A stretch of DNA of 64,000 nucleotides from Acetobacter oryzoeni (lineage in GTDB: Bacteria > Pseudomonadota > Alphaproteobacteria > Acetobacterales > Acetobacteraceae), in assembly GCF_004014775.2 (NCBI RefSeq), contig NZ_CP042808.1:1116001-1180000 (forward strand), written 5' to 3'. A model generated the notes under the pieces. That model was not told where the DNA came from, ran no database searches, and was given only the letters and a program-made list of their open reading frames with translations. This document shows positions 54,147 to 63,446 of the stretch, piece by piece. The translations under genes were made by a program, and so were the position numbers. Position 1 is the stretch's first letter, and each line of letters begins with the position of its first letter.

Positions 54147-54659
54147 ATGTCTGCGGTTGATGCATCTTTTTCAGAGCTCTCTGTGTTGGCAGCAGCTGAG
54201 CGTGTGCTGGCCCGTTTACGGCAGATAGATGGACACGTGGTAACAGCAGAAAGCTGCACAGGTGGTTTGGCTGCGGCCATGTTGACGCATTTTCCCGGTT
54301 CTTCCGATGTTACGGAAGGCGGGTTTGTCACGTATTCCAATATCATGAAGCAAAAGGTGCTGGGCGTTCCGGCTAAAGTATTGGAAAAGCACGGGGCCGT
54401 AAGTGCACAAACCGTGGAAAAAATGGCTGAAGGTGCGTTAGCAGCCTCTCCACTTGCAACTGTTTCTGTCGCTATTTCTGGTATTGCTGGGCCGGGTGGC
54501 GGATCAGAGGAAAAACCCGTAGGGCTTGTATGGTTTGCCACAGCCAAGAAAGATGGTGCTGTTATCTCGGACAAGCAGATTTTTTCAGGCGGGCGGGAAG
54601 ATATAAGAGCGCAAGCGGCATTACATGCGTTTGAACTGATTTTACAGCGTTTGAGCTAA
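54147..54659 (+). CDS. pncC: Nicotinamide-nucleotide amidase (CinA C-terminal family, PncC)
   Basis: A 170-residue single-domain CinA_C protein that deamidates NMN in pyridine nucleotide recycling. The conserved VVTAESCTGGLAAAMLT, GGFVTYSNIMKQKVLGV and AISGIAGPGGGSEEKPVGLV blocks are present. There is no N-terminal MoaB-like domain. The ATG at 54147 has AAAGG 8 nt upstream. Confidence 0.93.
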   Translation: MSAVDASFSELSVLAAAERVLARLRQIDGHVVTAESCTGGLAAAMLTHFPGSSDVTEGGFVTYSNIMKQKVLGVPAKVLEKHGAVSAQTVEKMAEGALAASPLATVSVAISGIAGPGGGSEEKPVGLVWFATAKKDGAVISDKQIFSGGREDIRAQAALHAFELILQRLS

Positions 54660-54674
54660 AATCACCAATAAAAT

Positions 54675-54703
54675 GCTGCTGCCGAAACAGGTCCGACAGC
54701 AGC
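54675..54703. terminator. Weak hairpin between pncC and the His-rich protein gene
   Basis: GCTGCTG (54675-54681) and CAGCAGC (54697-54703) form a 7-bp stem with a 15-nt loop between convergent genes. It has no clear T-run. Confidence 0.4.
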
Positions 54704-54715
54704 ACGCCACTCAGA

Positions 54716-55141
54716 TTACTGAGCCGGAACAGGAGCCGGCAGCGGAGCATTTGTTGGCGCCGTAGCAGTAGGCGCTGTAGGCAGAGCTGGTGCTTTTACG
54801 CCTGTGCCAGCAGCGACCGGGGCCGGAATGCCAGGAGCAGATACGCTTGGTGCGGTAAGAGTTGGAGCCGCTGGAGCTGTTACGGCAGGTGCTGCGCCAG
54901 CAATGGCAGGAACCTGATTGCTCTGTGCTGCTGCCAGGCTTTTGGCGTTCAGATCTGCTGTTTCAGCATCACCGTTGTTCTGTGCAGCTTTTTCACCTGC
55001 GGCACATTTGCCTTTCAGGCAATGTTCATGGTGATGGTGCGCATGCATACCATGATGCGTTGCGGTTTCAGCAGCCATAGCTGGCATAACAGCCAGAGTT
55101 GCAGAAGATGCCAGCAGAGCTGCAGCAAAAAGTTTTTTCAT
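54716..55141 (-). CDS. Exported His-rich and Pro/Ala-rich protein
   Basis: A 141-residue protein with a signal peptide (MKKLFAAALLASSATLAVMP, cut after AMA near residue 23). The mature N-terminus has a dense histidine cluster (HHGMHAHHHHEHC, then LKGKC), followed by low-complexity Ala/Pro/Thr/Val sequence to the end. AAGGA lies 9 nt before the ATG at 55141. The His cluster and two cysteines suggest metal binding in the periplasm; no known family is recognised. Confidence 0.7.
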   Translation of the reverse strand: MKKLFAAALLASSATLAVMPAMAAETATHHGMHAHHHHEHCLKGKCAAGEKAAQNNGDAETADLNAKSLAAAQSNQVPAIAGAAPAVTAPAAPTLTAPSVSAPGIPAPVAAGTGVKAPALPTAPTATAPTNAPLPAPVPAQ

Positions 55142-55290
55142 ATGGATATATTCCTTCAATAAGGTTGAATCGCCTTTTCACAGGCAATTCCCATATTCCA
55201 CAATAGGTTACAGAAAATTGCCTGCGCGTATCATAAGCAGGGTTTCAACCGAAACAAAGGAATAAACCAAAGAAAATATCCGCGCTGCTT

Positions 55291-55779
55291 TCAGGTGGCG
55301 GGGTGTTCACTGGTACAGGCTGTTGCTGTGTTGGTGCTTGGCGTTTGTGGCGGCCCGTATACTTCCCGCGCACGTTTGATAAAGGCAGAAACCATCAGCC
55401 TTGTGGCTTCTGTAAATACAACACCAATAGCCGCCTGCAAAATGCGCGAACGGAACTCAAAATCCACAAAAAACTCTACAAGGCAGCCTTCAGGCGTTGC
55501 AGTGAATTTCCAGATATTGCGCAAATACCTAAAAGGCCCGCGCTCATACCGAACGGTAATGGATGATGGGCGGTCTAGGGTGACGCGCGATGTAAAACTT
55601 TCCCGGAACGGGCCAAAACCAATGGTTAAGTCCGCAACAAGTTCTGTGGCGGTGCGAGTGCGCACTTTGGCGGCAACACACCAAGGCAGAAACTTGGGAT
55701 ACTGGCCAACATCGGCAACAAGATCAAAAATCTGATCCGGGCGATAAGGTAAAACACGCTTTTCTGCGTGCTGTGGCAT
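55291..55779 (-). CDS. COQ10/RatA-type START-domain protein
   Basis: A 162-residue START-like protein with the COQ10/RatA pattern: RVLPYRPDQIFDLVADVGQY, PKFLPWCVAAKV, FGPFRESFTSRVTL and GCLVEFFVDFEFRSRILQAA. Relatives bind ubiquinone and help its function in respiration; E. coli RatA was described as a ribosome-association toxin. A quinone role fits an obligate aerobe better. Coupled to lipA by a TAATG overlap. Confidence 0.87.
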   Translation of the reverse strand: MPQHAEKRVLPYRPDQIFDLVADVGQYPKFLPWCVAAKVRTRTATELVADLTIGFGPFRESFTSRVTLDRPSSITVRYERGPFRYLRNIWKFTATPEGCLVEFFVDFEFRSRILQAAIGVVFTEATRLMVSAFIKRAREVYGPPQTPSTNTATACTSEHPAT

Positions 55780-56759
55780 TACTGATCCTCCTTCAGACGG
55801 GCATTGCGTGCATCACGCAGTGCGGCAAAGTCGGCATCGGCATGGTAGGAGGAGCGCGTAAGCGGGCTGGAGCTAACCTGTAAAAAGCCTTTTACGCGTG
55901 CCATTGTGCCGTAATCCTCAAACTCTGCCGGGGTAACAAAACGTGCAACTGGGGCATGTTTGACTGTAGGCTGGAGATACTGGCCCATTGTAATAAAATC
56001 TACATCTGCCACGCGCAGATCATCCATGACCTGAGCGAGTTCCATTTTTTCTTCCCCCAACCCAAGCATCAGCCCGGATTTGGTAAAAATGGAGGCATCA
56101 AGCTGTTTAACCCGGTCCAATAACCGCAAGGACTGGTAATAACGAGCCCCCGGCCGAATGGTCGGATACAGGCGTGGCACGGTTTCCAGATTGTGGTTGA
56201 AAACATCAGGCCGTGCTTCAACAACCACTTCTAACGCGTTCTTTTTGCGTAAAAAATCTGGTGTCAGGATTTCAATGGTTGTTTCTGGTGCCGCTGCACG
56301 GATGGCATGAATAACGCGGGCAAAATGGTGCGCGCCCCCATCTTCCAGATCATCCCGATCTACGGATGTAATCACAACATGCCGTAGCCCAAGGCGTGCT
56401 ACGGCTTCTGCCACGCGGGTGGGTTCATCTTCATCCAACGCATGCGGCAGGCCGGTAGTCACATTGCAGAATGCACAGGCCCGGGTGCAGATTTCCCCCA
56501 TGATCATCATGGTGGCATGGCGCTGAGACCAGCATTCCCCAATGTTGGGGCACGCAGCTTCCTCACACACGGTTACCAGTTTGTTGCTGCGCATCAACGC
56601 GCGTGTTTCGTGGTAAACTGGGTGGTTGGGTGCCTTAACGCGTATCCAGTCCGGTTTGCGGGCTATGGGGTTGTCTGGCCGGTGTGCTTTTTCTGGATGA
56701 CGCAGCTTGTTGGGGCTGCTGCCTCCTGTTCGATGATCAATCACAACGCGAATAGACAT
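55779..56759 (-). CDS. lipA: Lipoyl synthase
   Basis: LipA inserts two sulfurs into octanoylated lipoyl domains; its substrates include the PDH lipoyl domains encoded upstream. The 326-residue radical-SAM protein has the auxiliary-cluster motif [14 protein letters not shown] and the SAM motif [10 protein letters not shown], plus the C-terminal [15 protein letters not shown] [12 protein letters not shown]. Start ATG 56759 is preferred to TTG 56780. A long hairpin separates it from lpd. Confidence 0.96.
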   Translation of the reverse strand: MSIRVVIDHRTGGSSPNKLRHPEKAHRPDNPIARKPDWIRVKAPNHPVYHETRALMRSNKLVTVCEEAACPNIGECWSQRHATMMIMGEICTRACAFCNVTTGLPHALDEDEPTRVAEAVARLGLRHVVITSVDRDDLEDGGAHHFARVIHAIRAAAPETTIEILTPDFLRKKNALEVVVEARPDVFNHNLETVPRLYPTIRPGARYYQSLRLLDRVKQLDASIFTKSGLMLGLGEEKMELAQVMDDLRVADVDFITMGQYLQPTVKHAPVARFVTPAEFEDYGTMARVKGFLQVSSSPLTRSSYHADADFAALRDARNARLKEDQ

Positions 56760-56794
56760 ATCTTTGCCCGCTTTTGCCAAGGGTTACCACAGAA

Positions 56795-56836
56795 CTGGAA
56801 CGCTCCTGCCGTGGCGTCAAGGCAGGAACGCTCCAG
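56795..56836 (-). terminator. Long hairpin between lpd and lipA
   Basis: CTGGAACGCTCCTGCC (56795-56810) and GGCAGGAACGCTCCAG (56821-56836) pair over 16 bp with two G-T type mismatches. There is no long T-run. It probably ends the pdh-lpd transcript. Confidence 0.65.
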
Positions 56837-56880
56837 ATAGTGCTTTGGCAACATCAAACCCTTGAGATGATACACCAAAA

Positions 56881-58293
56881 CTAGAAGTGAAGCGCCCCGC
56901 CATAAGCGGCCAGAACGGCTTCGTGCATGGATTCAGAAATGGTGGGATGAGGAAAAATGGTTTCCATCAGCTCGGCTTCAGTCAGCTCTGCCGTGCGAGC
57001 AATAACAAAGCCCTGAATCATTTCCGTAACTTCCGCGCCAATCATATGCGCGCCCAGCAGTTCGCCTGTCTGGGCATCAAATACGGTTTTCACCATGCCC
57101 TCAGGCTCACCCATGGCAAGCGCTTTGCCGTTAGCCATAAGCGGGAATTTGCCAACGCGCACTTTGTAACCGGCTTCCTTGGCGCGCGCTTCTGTATACC
57201 CAACAGAAGCCACCTGAGGCCGGCAATATGTGCAGCCCGGAATTTTTGTAACATCAATGGGATGCACGGTTTTGCCAGCAATGGCTTCAACACACATCAC
57301 AGCTTCATGGCTGGCTTTATGGGCAAGCCACGGGGCCCCTGCCAAGTCACCAATAGCGTAAACGCCGGGTTCACCTGTGCGGCACAGATCATCGGTAACC
57401 ACATGTGTGCGGTCTACTTTAATCTTGGTGCCTTCCAGCCCGATATTTTCAACATTACCCACAATGCCCACAGCAGAAATAACGCGGTCCACGGTAATGG
57501 TTTCCGTTTTACCGCCTACTTCCACCGGCACAGTCACATCGTTCTTGCCCTTTTTCAGCGCCCCAACCTTGGCGCTGGTAAGAACGCGCATGCCCTGTTT
57601 TTCAAATTCCTTGCGGGCCAAGGCGCTGATTTCTTCGTCTTCCACGGGCAGAATACGCGGCGCAACTTCTACCAGCGTAACTTCAGACCCCATGTTGCGA
57701 TAGAAAGAGGCGAATTCCGTGCCGATAGCGCCAGACCCAATAACGAGCAGCCGTTTGGGGAGTTCATCTGGCACCAAGGCTTCCCGGTAAGACCAGACAA
57801 GTTTTCCGTCTGCTTCCAGCCCCGGCAATGCACGCGCACGTGCGCCTGTGGCCAGAATAACGTGCTTGGCGGTAAGGCTTTGTGGTGCGCCACTTTCCGG
57901 CTGCACCAGCACCTTGCGCTTGCCACCGGCCGCAACGCCGTCCAGCTTACCAAATCCTTTAAAAACAGGAACTTTGGCTTTTTTCAGCAGGTGCTGCACA
58001 CCAGATGCAAGCTGTTTGGAAACAGCACGAGAGCGTGCAACAATTGCTTTAAAATCAAAGCTTACGCCATCAGCTTTAAAGCCATATGTGCCCAGATCAT
58101 GCAGCAGGTGGTTGATCTCGGAAGCGCGCAGCAATGCCTTGGTGGGAATACAGCCCCAGTTCAGGCAGATACCCCCAAGATGGTTGGCTTCCACCACAGC
58201 AACGGAAAGCTTGAGTTGTGCTGCCCGAAGTGCCGCCACATAACCGCCCGGCCCACCGCCAATAACGATGATATCAAAATCAGTCTGGCTCAT
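56881..58293 (-). CDS. lpd: Dihydrolipoamide dehydrogenase (E3)
   Basis: The 470-residue flavoprotein reoxidises dihydrolipoamide in the pyruvate (and other 2-oxoacid) dehydrogenase complexes. It has the FAD motif VIGGGPGGYVAALRAAQL, the redox disulfide GGICLNWGCIPTKALL, the NAD-binding LLVIGSGAIGTEFASFY, and the C-terminal His-Glu region AHPHPTISE (as FPHPTISESMHEAV). It is the last gene of pdhA-pdhB-aceF-lpd. Confidence 0.96.
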   Translation of the reverse strand: MSQTDFDIIVIGGGPGGYVAALRAAQLKLSVAVVEANHLGGICLNWGCIPTKALLRASEINHLLHDLGTYGFKADGVSFDFKAIVARSRAVSKQLASGVQHLLKKAKVPVFKGFGKLDGVAAGGKRKVLVQPESGAPQSLTAKHVILATGARARALPGLEADGKLVWSYREALVPDELPKRLLVIGSGAIGTEFASFYRNMGSEVTLVEVAPRILPVEDEEISALARKEFEKQGMRVLTSAKVGALKKGKNDVTVPVEVGGKTETITVDRVISAVGIVGNVENIGLEGTKIKVDRTHVVTDDLCRTGEPGVYAIGDLAGAPWLAHKASHEAVMCVEAIAGKTVHPIDVTKIPGCTYCRPQVASVGYTEARAKEAGYKVRVGKFPLMANGKALAMGEPEGMVKTVFDAQTGELLGAHMIGAEVTEMIQGFVIARTAELTEAELMETIFPHPTISESMHEAVLAAYGGALHF

Positions 58294-58323
58294 AATATGC
58301 CTGATCCTCAGAAAGCCGTGCGG

Positions 58324-59568
58324 TTAGAGAACGAGTGAAAGCGGAGATTCAACCGCTGCACGGAAAGCAGAAAGCCAACGGGCTGCCGCAGCGCCATCTA
58401 CCACGCGATGATCCACCGAGAGGGTAACGGTCATGACTGTAGCAATAGCCAGCTCATTCCCTTTCACCACAGCCTGTTTTTTTCCTGCTGCAATAGCCAG
58501 AATGGCCGCCTGCGGCGGGTTAACAATGGCGGCAAAATCTTTCACGCCGTACATCCCCATGTTGGAGATGGAGAACGTACCGCCCTGAAATTCCTCTGGC
58601 TTCAGCTTGCTAGCGCGGGCGCGGGCAATCAGATCCTTGGCTTCCTGACTGATATCTTTCAGGCTCTTGCGGTCTGCCTGTTTGACGATAGGCGTGATCA
58701 GCCCATCATCGAGAGAAACGGCAACCGAGATATCTGCATCTTCGTGCAGGATCATGGCCTCTTCGGTGTAAGACGCGTTCACTTCCGGCACCTGCTTGAG
58801 GGCAACGGCAGAAGCCTTAATAAGCATGTCGTTTACAGACAGCTTGAAAGCATCCGCCCCTTCTGCCGGAGACATGGCATTAAGCTGCGCACGCAAAGCC
58901 AGAAGTGCATCCAGTTCTACATCTATGGAAACATAGAAGTGCGGAATGGTGGCTTTGGATTCACTCAGGCGGCGGGCAATAACCTTGCGCATGGTGGTGT
59001 GCGGCACAGCGCTGCTGCCACCAGATGCAGGCAGGGTAGAAGCTACCTGCCCTGCACTTGGGGCTTTGTTAAGAGCCGCTTCCACATCCCGTTTGACAAT
59101 GCGGCCATTTGGGCCAGTGCCTTTAATGGCTGCCAGATCAATATTCTTCTGGCGTGCAATGCGCCGCGCAAGCGGAGATGCCACAACCCGGCCAACAGGT
59201 TTATCTGCCCGCTGTGCAGGTGCTGCTTGCGTTGCTACTGGTGCTGAAGCGACAGGTTGCGGCACAGGGGCTGGCTCAGCAGATGCCGCGTTTTGAGGTG
59301 TGTCGATGTTATCGGGCACCGCCTCGCCTTCTTCCACCAGAATGGCGATAGGTGTGTTGACCACAACACCTTCTGCACCTTCCTGAATAAGGATACGGCC
59401 CAGAATACCTTCCTCAATGGCTTCTACTTCCATTGTGGCTTTGTCGGTTTCAATTTCGGCCAGAACGTCACCGCTATTTACGGCGTCCCCTTCCTTTTTC
59501 AGCCAGCGGGCCAGTTTGCCCTCTGTCATGGTAGGAGAAAGGGCGGGCATTAAAATTTCAGTCGCCAT
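58324..59568 (-). CDS. aceF: Pyruvate dehydrogenase E2, dihydrolipoamide acetyltransferase
   Basis: The 414-residue E2 has one N-terminal lipoyl domain (lipoyl Lys in [13 protein letters not shown], about residue 43), an Ala/Pro-rich linker, a peripheral-subunit-binding domain (VVASPLARRIARQKNIDLAA, about 130-165) and a catalytic domain ending with the active-site DHRVVDGAAAARWL. The first 155 bases of the coding region are identical to those of pdhB. Mitochondrial-type E2 architecture, as in other alphaproteobacteria. Confidence 0.95.
   Translation of the reverse strand: MATEILMPALSPTMTEGKLARWLKKEGDAVNSGDVLAEIETDKATMEVEAIEEGILGRILIQEGAEGVVVNTPIAILVEEGEAVPDNIDTPQNAASAEPAPVPQPVASAPVATQAAPAQRADKPVGRVVASPLARRIARQKNIDLAAIKGTGPNGRIVKRDVEAALNKAPSAGQVASTLPASGGSSAVPHTTMRKVIARRLSESKATIPHFYVSIDVELDALLALRAQLNAMSPAEGADAFKLSVNDMLIKASAVALKQVPEVNASYTEEAMILHEDADISVAVSLDDGLITPIVKQADRKSLKDISQEAKDLIARARASKLKPEEFQGGTFSISNMGMYGVKDFAAIVNPPQAAILAIAAGKKQAVVKGNELAIATVMTVTLSVDHRVVDGAAAARWLSAFRAAVESPLSLVL
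59414..59568. repeat. 155-bp direct repeat, copy 1 (aceF lipoyl domain)
   Basis: By direct comparison this stretch appears identical to 60781-60935 at constant offset 1367. Similarity continues with mismatches to about 59290. It codes for the first half of the lipoyl domain including the lipoylated Lys. Confidence 0.9.
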
Positions 59569-59579
59569 CTGTCATTCCC

Positions 59580-60935
59580 TCACATCAGGCCAAGTGCGGC
59601 TTTAACCACATCTTCAGGCTGTGGCAGGGCCAGTTTTTCCAGATTAGCGGCAAACGGCATGGGCACATCCACACCCGTTACACGGGCCGGTGGGGCATCC
59701 AGCCAATCAAACGCGTGTTCGATCACCTGCATGGCAACTTCCGCGCCAATACCTGCAAACGGCCAGCCTTCTTCTACCGTAACCAGACGGCTGGTTTTCT
59801 TTACGCTTTCTACAATTGTATCTGTATCAAGCGGGCGCAGGCTGCGCAGGTTGATCACTTCAGCCTCAATGCCTTGCTTGGCCAGCTCAGCCGCAGCATC
59901 CAGCGCCGTGGTAACAGCAATGGAGAACGCAACAATTGTGACATCCGAGCCAGCGCGTTCGATCTTGGCCTTGCCGATGGGCACAATGAAATCTTCATCA
60001 ATCGGGCAAGGGAATTTGCGCCCGTAAAGAATTTCGTTTTCCAGCACCACAACGGGGTTGGGGTCACGGATAGCGGCGCGCAACAGGCCTTTGGCATCTG
60101 CGGAAGACCAAGGCACAACCACTTTCAGGCCCGGCACATGGGCGTACCAGCTACCGTAACACTGAGAATGCTGCGCACCCACGCGGGATGCAGGGCCGTT
60201 TGGCCCACGGAACACAATGGGGCACCCCATCTGGCCGCCAGACATATACAGCGTTTTGGCTGCGGAATTGATGATATGGTCAATAGCCTGCATGGAGAAA
60301 TTCATGGTCATGAACTCTACAACGGGCTTGAGGCCAGTAAGAGCAGCGCCCACGGCCATGCCTGTAAAGCCGTGTTCGGCAATAGGCATGTCAATTACGC
60401 GCTTCTCACCAAATTCCTGCAACAGGCCTTGGGAGATTTTGTAAGCGCCCTGATACTGAGCAACTTCTTCACCCATCAGGAACACGTCTGGATCACGCCG
60501 CAATTCGGCAGCCAGTGCATCGCGCAGTGCTTCACGCACAGTAATTTCCTGCGTCTCGCCCCAGTCTTTTTCTTCTTCCACCGGGGCAGATACTGGTGCG
60601 CTTACGGGAGCAGATGCGGCTGGCTGTGCTGCAGGCGCGGCTTTTGCAGGCGCAGTGTTTTGAGGCGTGTCGATATTATCTGGCACCGCCTCACCTTCTT
60701 CCACCAAAATGGCGATAGGTGTGTTCACAGCCACACCTTCAGTGCCTTCTGCTGTGAGAATACGGCCTAGAATACCTTCTTCAATGGCTTCTACTTCCAT
60801 TGTGGCTTTGTCGGTTTCAATTTCGGCCAGAACGTCACCGCTATTTACGGCGTCCCCTTCCTTTTTCAGCCAGCGGGCCAGTTTGCCCTCTGTCATGGTA
60901 GGAGAAAGGGCGGGCATTAAAATTTCAGTCGCCAT
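59580..60935 (-). CDS. pdhB: Pyruvate dehydrogenase E1 beta with N-terminal lipoyl domain
   Basis: The 451-residue protein has an N-terminal lipoyl domain (1 to about 78, [13 protein letters not shown]) and an Ala/Pro linker to about 125, then a normal E1 beta ([44 protein letters not shown], and the [14 protein letters not shown] end). It works with PdhA in ThDP-dependent decarboxylation of pyruvate. Lipoyl-E1-beta fusions are known in some alphaproteobacteria. Start ATG 60935; GGAGG lies 13 nt upstream. Confidence 0.95.
   Translation of the reverse strand: MATEILMPALSPTMTEGKLARWLKKEGDAVNSGDVLAEIETDKATMEVEAIEEGILGRILTAEGTEGVAVNTPIAILVEEGEAVPDNIDTPQNTAPAKAAPAAQPAASAPVSAPVSAPVEEEKDWGETQEITVREALRDALAAELRRDPDVFLMGEEVAQYQGAYKISQGLLQEFGEKRVIDMPIAEHGFTGMAVGAALTGLKPVVEFMTMNFSMQAIDHIINSAAKTLYMSGGQMGCPIVFRGPNGPASRVGAQHSQCYGSWYAHVPGLKVVVPWSSADAKGLLRAAIRDPNPVVVLENEILYGRKFPCPIDEDFIVPIGKAKIERAGSDVTIVAFSIAVTTALDAAAELAKQGIEAEVINLRSLRPLDTDTIVESVKKTSRLVTVEEGWPFAGIGAEVAMQVIEHAFDWLDAPPARVTGVDVPMPFAANLEKLALPQPEDVVKAALGLM
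60781..60935. repeat. 155-bp direct repeat, copy 2 (pdhB lipoyl domain)
   Basis: Identical to 59414-59568 as far as I can read base by base. The rest of the two lipoyl domains and linkers is similar but diverged, which suggests recent gene conversion over the 5' part. Confidence 0.9.
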
Positions 60936-60943
60936 GTTTATGC

Positions 60944-61954
60944 TCAAGCCTCCAGAACAACATCCGTATAAAGTTCGGCCGGATCTGGTTCCGGGCTGGT
61001 CTGCGCAAATTCCGCAGAGTCGTTCACGATGCCCTTGATCTCGGTTTCCATGGTTTTCAGTTCTGCTTCTGTCACGCCAGAATCCAGCAGGATGTGTTTA
61101 ACGTGTTCAATGGGATCACGCGTTTTGCGGACTTCATCCACCTCATCTCGCGTGCGGTATTTTGCCGGGTCAGACATGGAATGGCCACGATAGCGGTATG
61201 TCATCATCTCCAGCAGGTAAGGCCCCTTTCCTGCGCGGCAATGCTTTACGGCTTCTTCTGCTGCGGCATATACGGCGGCAACATCCATGCCATCCACCCG
61301 CTTGCCGGGAATGCCCCACGGCTCGCCATTTTTGTAGAGTTCGTGCGATGCAGACGCCCGCTCAACAGCGGTGCCCATACCGTAACGGTTGTTTTCAATA
61401 ACAAAAATACAGGGGAGCTTGAGCAGAGCAGCCAGATTGAAACTTTCGTAAACCTGGCCCTGATTGGCTGCGCCATCACCAAAATAAGCTACGGAAACTT
61501 CATCCGTATCACGGTATTTGTTGGCAAATGCCAGCCCGATGCCCAGAGAAACCTGCGCGCCAACAATGCCGTGGCCACCGTAAAAGTTCTTCTCGCGGGA
61601 GAACATGTGCATAGAGCCACCCTTACCGTGGGAATACCCGGTAGAGCGGCCCGTCAGTTCTGCCATCACGCCGCGGGGGGTCATACCGGCCACCAGCATC
61701 TGGCCGTGATCTCGGTAAGATGTAATCAGCTTATCGCCTTCTTTCAGGCTCATCTGGATACCAACCACCACAGCTTCTTGCCCGATATACAGGTGGCAGA
61801 AACCGCCAATCAGACCCATGCCGTAAAGTTGCCCGGCTTTTTCTTCAAAGCGGCGGATCAGAAGCATGTCATAGTAGGCTTTAAGAAACTGGTCTCGTGT
61901 TAAGGAAGGACCATTATTCCCTGCCTTACCGACCTGTTTGGCGTTCGTTCCCAT
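60944..61954 (-). CDS. pdhA: Pyruvate dehydrogenase E1 alpha
   Basis: The 336-residue E1 alpha has the ThDP motif [20 protein letters not shown] ending near N (about residues 165-195), [18 protein letters not shown], the phospho-loop-like [16 protein letters not shown] and [13 protein letters not shown]. It is the first gene of the operon; 127 bases separate it from moaC and should contain the promoter. pdhB begins 8 nt after the stop. Confidence 0.96.
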   Translation of the reverse strand: MGTNAKQVGKAGNNGPSLTRDQFLKAYYDMLLIRRFEEKAGQLYGMGLIGGFCHLYIGQEAVVVGIQMSLKEGDKLITSYRDHGQMLVAGMTPRGVMAELTGRSTGYSHGKGGSMHMFSREKNFYGGHGIVGAQVSLGIGLAFANKYRDTDEVSVAYFGDGAANQGQVYESFNLAALLKLPCIFVIENNRYGMGTAVERASASHELYKNGEPWGIPGKRVDGMDVAAVYAAAEEAVKHCRAGKGPYLLEMMTYRYRGHSMSDPAKYRTRDEVDEVRKTRDPIEHVKHILLDSGVTEAELKTMETEIKGIVNDSAEFAQTSPEPDPAELYTDVVLEA

Positions 61955-62081
61955 GCGTGATGAACCTTCTGCGATATGTAAACAGTTCGTAATAAATGGT
62001 GCGTAACAGCGGCATCCGTTTCCAGATCTTCAGGTATTTCCTAAAGGCCCAGTAAAACCGCATGGTGTTTCGCGTGATTCA

Positions 62082-62561
62082 TTATGCAGCGTTGTAGTCT
62101 CCTGAGCGTCCTCCACTTTTGTGAAGGAGCTTTATATTTTCTATCTGCATGCCGCGGTCAACTGCTTTGCACATATCATAAAGTGTAAGGGCTGCAGCAG
62201 ACACGGCGGTTAACGCTTCCATTTCCACCCCGGTTGCGCCGGTTGTTGTAACAGTTGCGGTAATCTCGATCCTGTTATCGTTCGGCGCCAGATCCACTGT
62301 TACACTGCTCAGGCTAAGCGGATGGCAGAGCGGAATAATATCGGCTGTTTTTTTTGCGGCCATAATGCCAGCAATCCGGGCTGTTGCCAGAACATCACCT
62401 TTTGGCGCTGCGCCTGAAAGGATCATTTCCAGCGTTTGGGGCTGCATAATAATAGCCCCGGTGGCAACAGCCTTGCGGCGTGTGGCAGCCTTGGCGGAAA
62501 CATCCACCATATGGGCATGTCCCGCCGCATCCAGATGTGTGAGTGCTGGAGAGGAGGCCAC
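62082..62561 (-). CDS. moaC: Cyclic pyranopterin monophosphate synthase MoaC
   Basis: MoaC makes cyclic pyranopterin monophosphate for molybdenum cofactor. The 159-residue protein has [19 protein letters not shown] at the N-terminus, the active-site [13 protein letters not shown] and [20 protein letters not shown]. The GTG at 62561, directly after the trpC stop, gives the usual N-terminus and length (E. coli 161); the open frame further upstream lies inside trpC. Confidence 0.93.
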   Translation of the reverse strand: MASSPALTHLDAAGHAHMVDVSAKAATRRKAVATGAIIMQPQTLEMILSGAAPKGDVLATARIAGIMAAKKTADIIPLCHPLSLSSVTVDLAPNDNRIEITATVTTTGATGVEMEALTAVSAAALTLYDMCKAVDRGMQIENIKLLHKSGGRSGDYNAA

Positions 62562-62562
62562 G

Positions 62563-63429
62563 TTAGGCCAGCCCCAGAAGTTTTTTGGCTGCATCTCCCG
62601 GGTGCGGATTACGCAGCAGGGATTCACCTACCAGAAAGCCCGTTACACCGATGCCAGAAAGCTGAACGATATCTTCATGCGTTTTAATACCGCTTTCAGA
62701 CACAATAATCCGATCCGGCGGCACAAGCGGAGAAAGTTCCCGCGTGGTATCCAGACTGGTCTGAAGTGTTTTGAGGTTGCGGTTGTTGATACCGATCAGG
62801 AAGGTATCCAGCGCAAGGGCGCGGTTGAGTTCTTCCTCATCATGCACTTCCACCAGCACATCCATGTCCAGCCCTTTGGCGTGGTCAACCAGTTCCAGCG
62901 CCATTTCATCGGACAGGATGGACATAATCAGCAGAATGCAATCTGCCCCGATCATGCGGCTTTCATAAACCTGCCATGGATCAAGGATAAAATCCTTGCG
63001 CAGAACTGGAAGGGAGCATGCCGCCCGCGCCTTGCCCAGATCTTCATTATCACCATGAAAGCAGGAGCTTTCCGTCAGCACGGAAATACAGGCTGCGCCA
63101 GCTTGCTCGTATTCTGCGGCAATTTCTGCAGGATCATAGGTTTCACGCAGGATACCGGCAGAAGGAGAAGCCTTCTTGATTTCTGCAATCAGGCCAACGG
63201 CACGGTCCGCAGCTTTTTCCTTCAGGGCCCGACCAAACCCGCGTGGGGCCTCTTTGGTTTCCTGCGCTTTGGCCGTGATTTCCTTAAGGGACATCAGGGT
63301 GGAGCGATGTTCAACTTCCAGCTTGGTGCGTGCGCAGATGCGGGAGAGAACATCCGGCAGTTCGTCAATCTTGCTGGCAAGAATGTCCGGAGCAGAACCT
63401 GCCGAGGACGCGAGTGGTGTATCGTTCAT
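62563..63429 (-). CDS. trpC: Indole-3-glycerol phosphate synthase
   Basis: TrpC closes the indole ring in tryptophan synthesis. The 288-residue TIM-barrel protein has the conserved [59 protein letters not shown] and [12 protein letters not shown]. It is monofunctional, without a TrpF domain. trpD lies 17 nt upstream and moaC starts right after the stop. Confidence 0.96.
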   Translation of the reverse strand: MNDTPLASSAGSAPDILASKIDELPDVLSRICARTKLEVEHRSTLMSLKEITAKAQETKEAPRGFGRALKEKAADRAVGLIAEIKKASPSAGILRETYDPAEIAAEYEQAGAACISVLTESSCFHGDNEDLGKARAACSLPVLRKDFILDPWQVYESRMIGADCILLIMSILSDEMALELVDHAKGLDMDVLVEVHDEEELNRALALDTFLIGINNRNLKTLQTSLDTTRELSPLVPPDRIIVSESGIKTHEDIVQLSGIGVTGFLVGESLLRNPHPGDAAKKLLGLA

Positions 63430-63446
63430 GATTATCCTGTCATGTC

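Noticed and set aside
56887..58338. 483-codon open frame antisense to lpd
   Set aside because: Same reason: mirror image of lpd, with an unnatural amino acid composition and no ribosome binding site.
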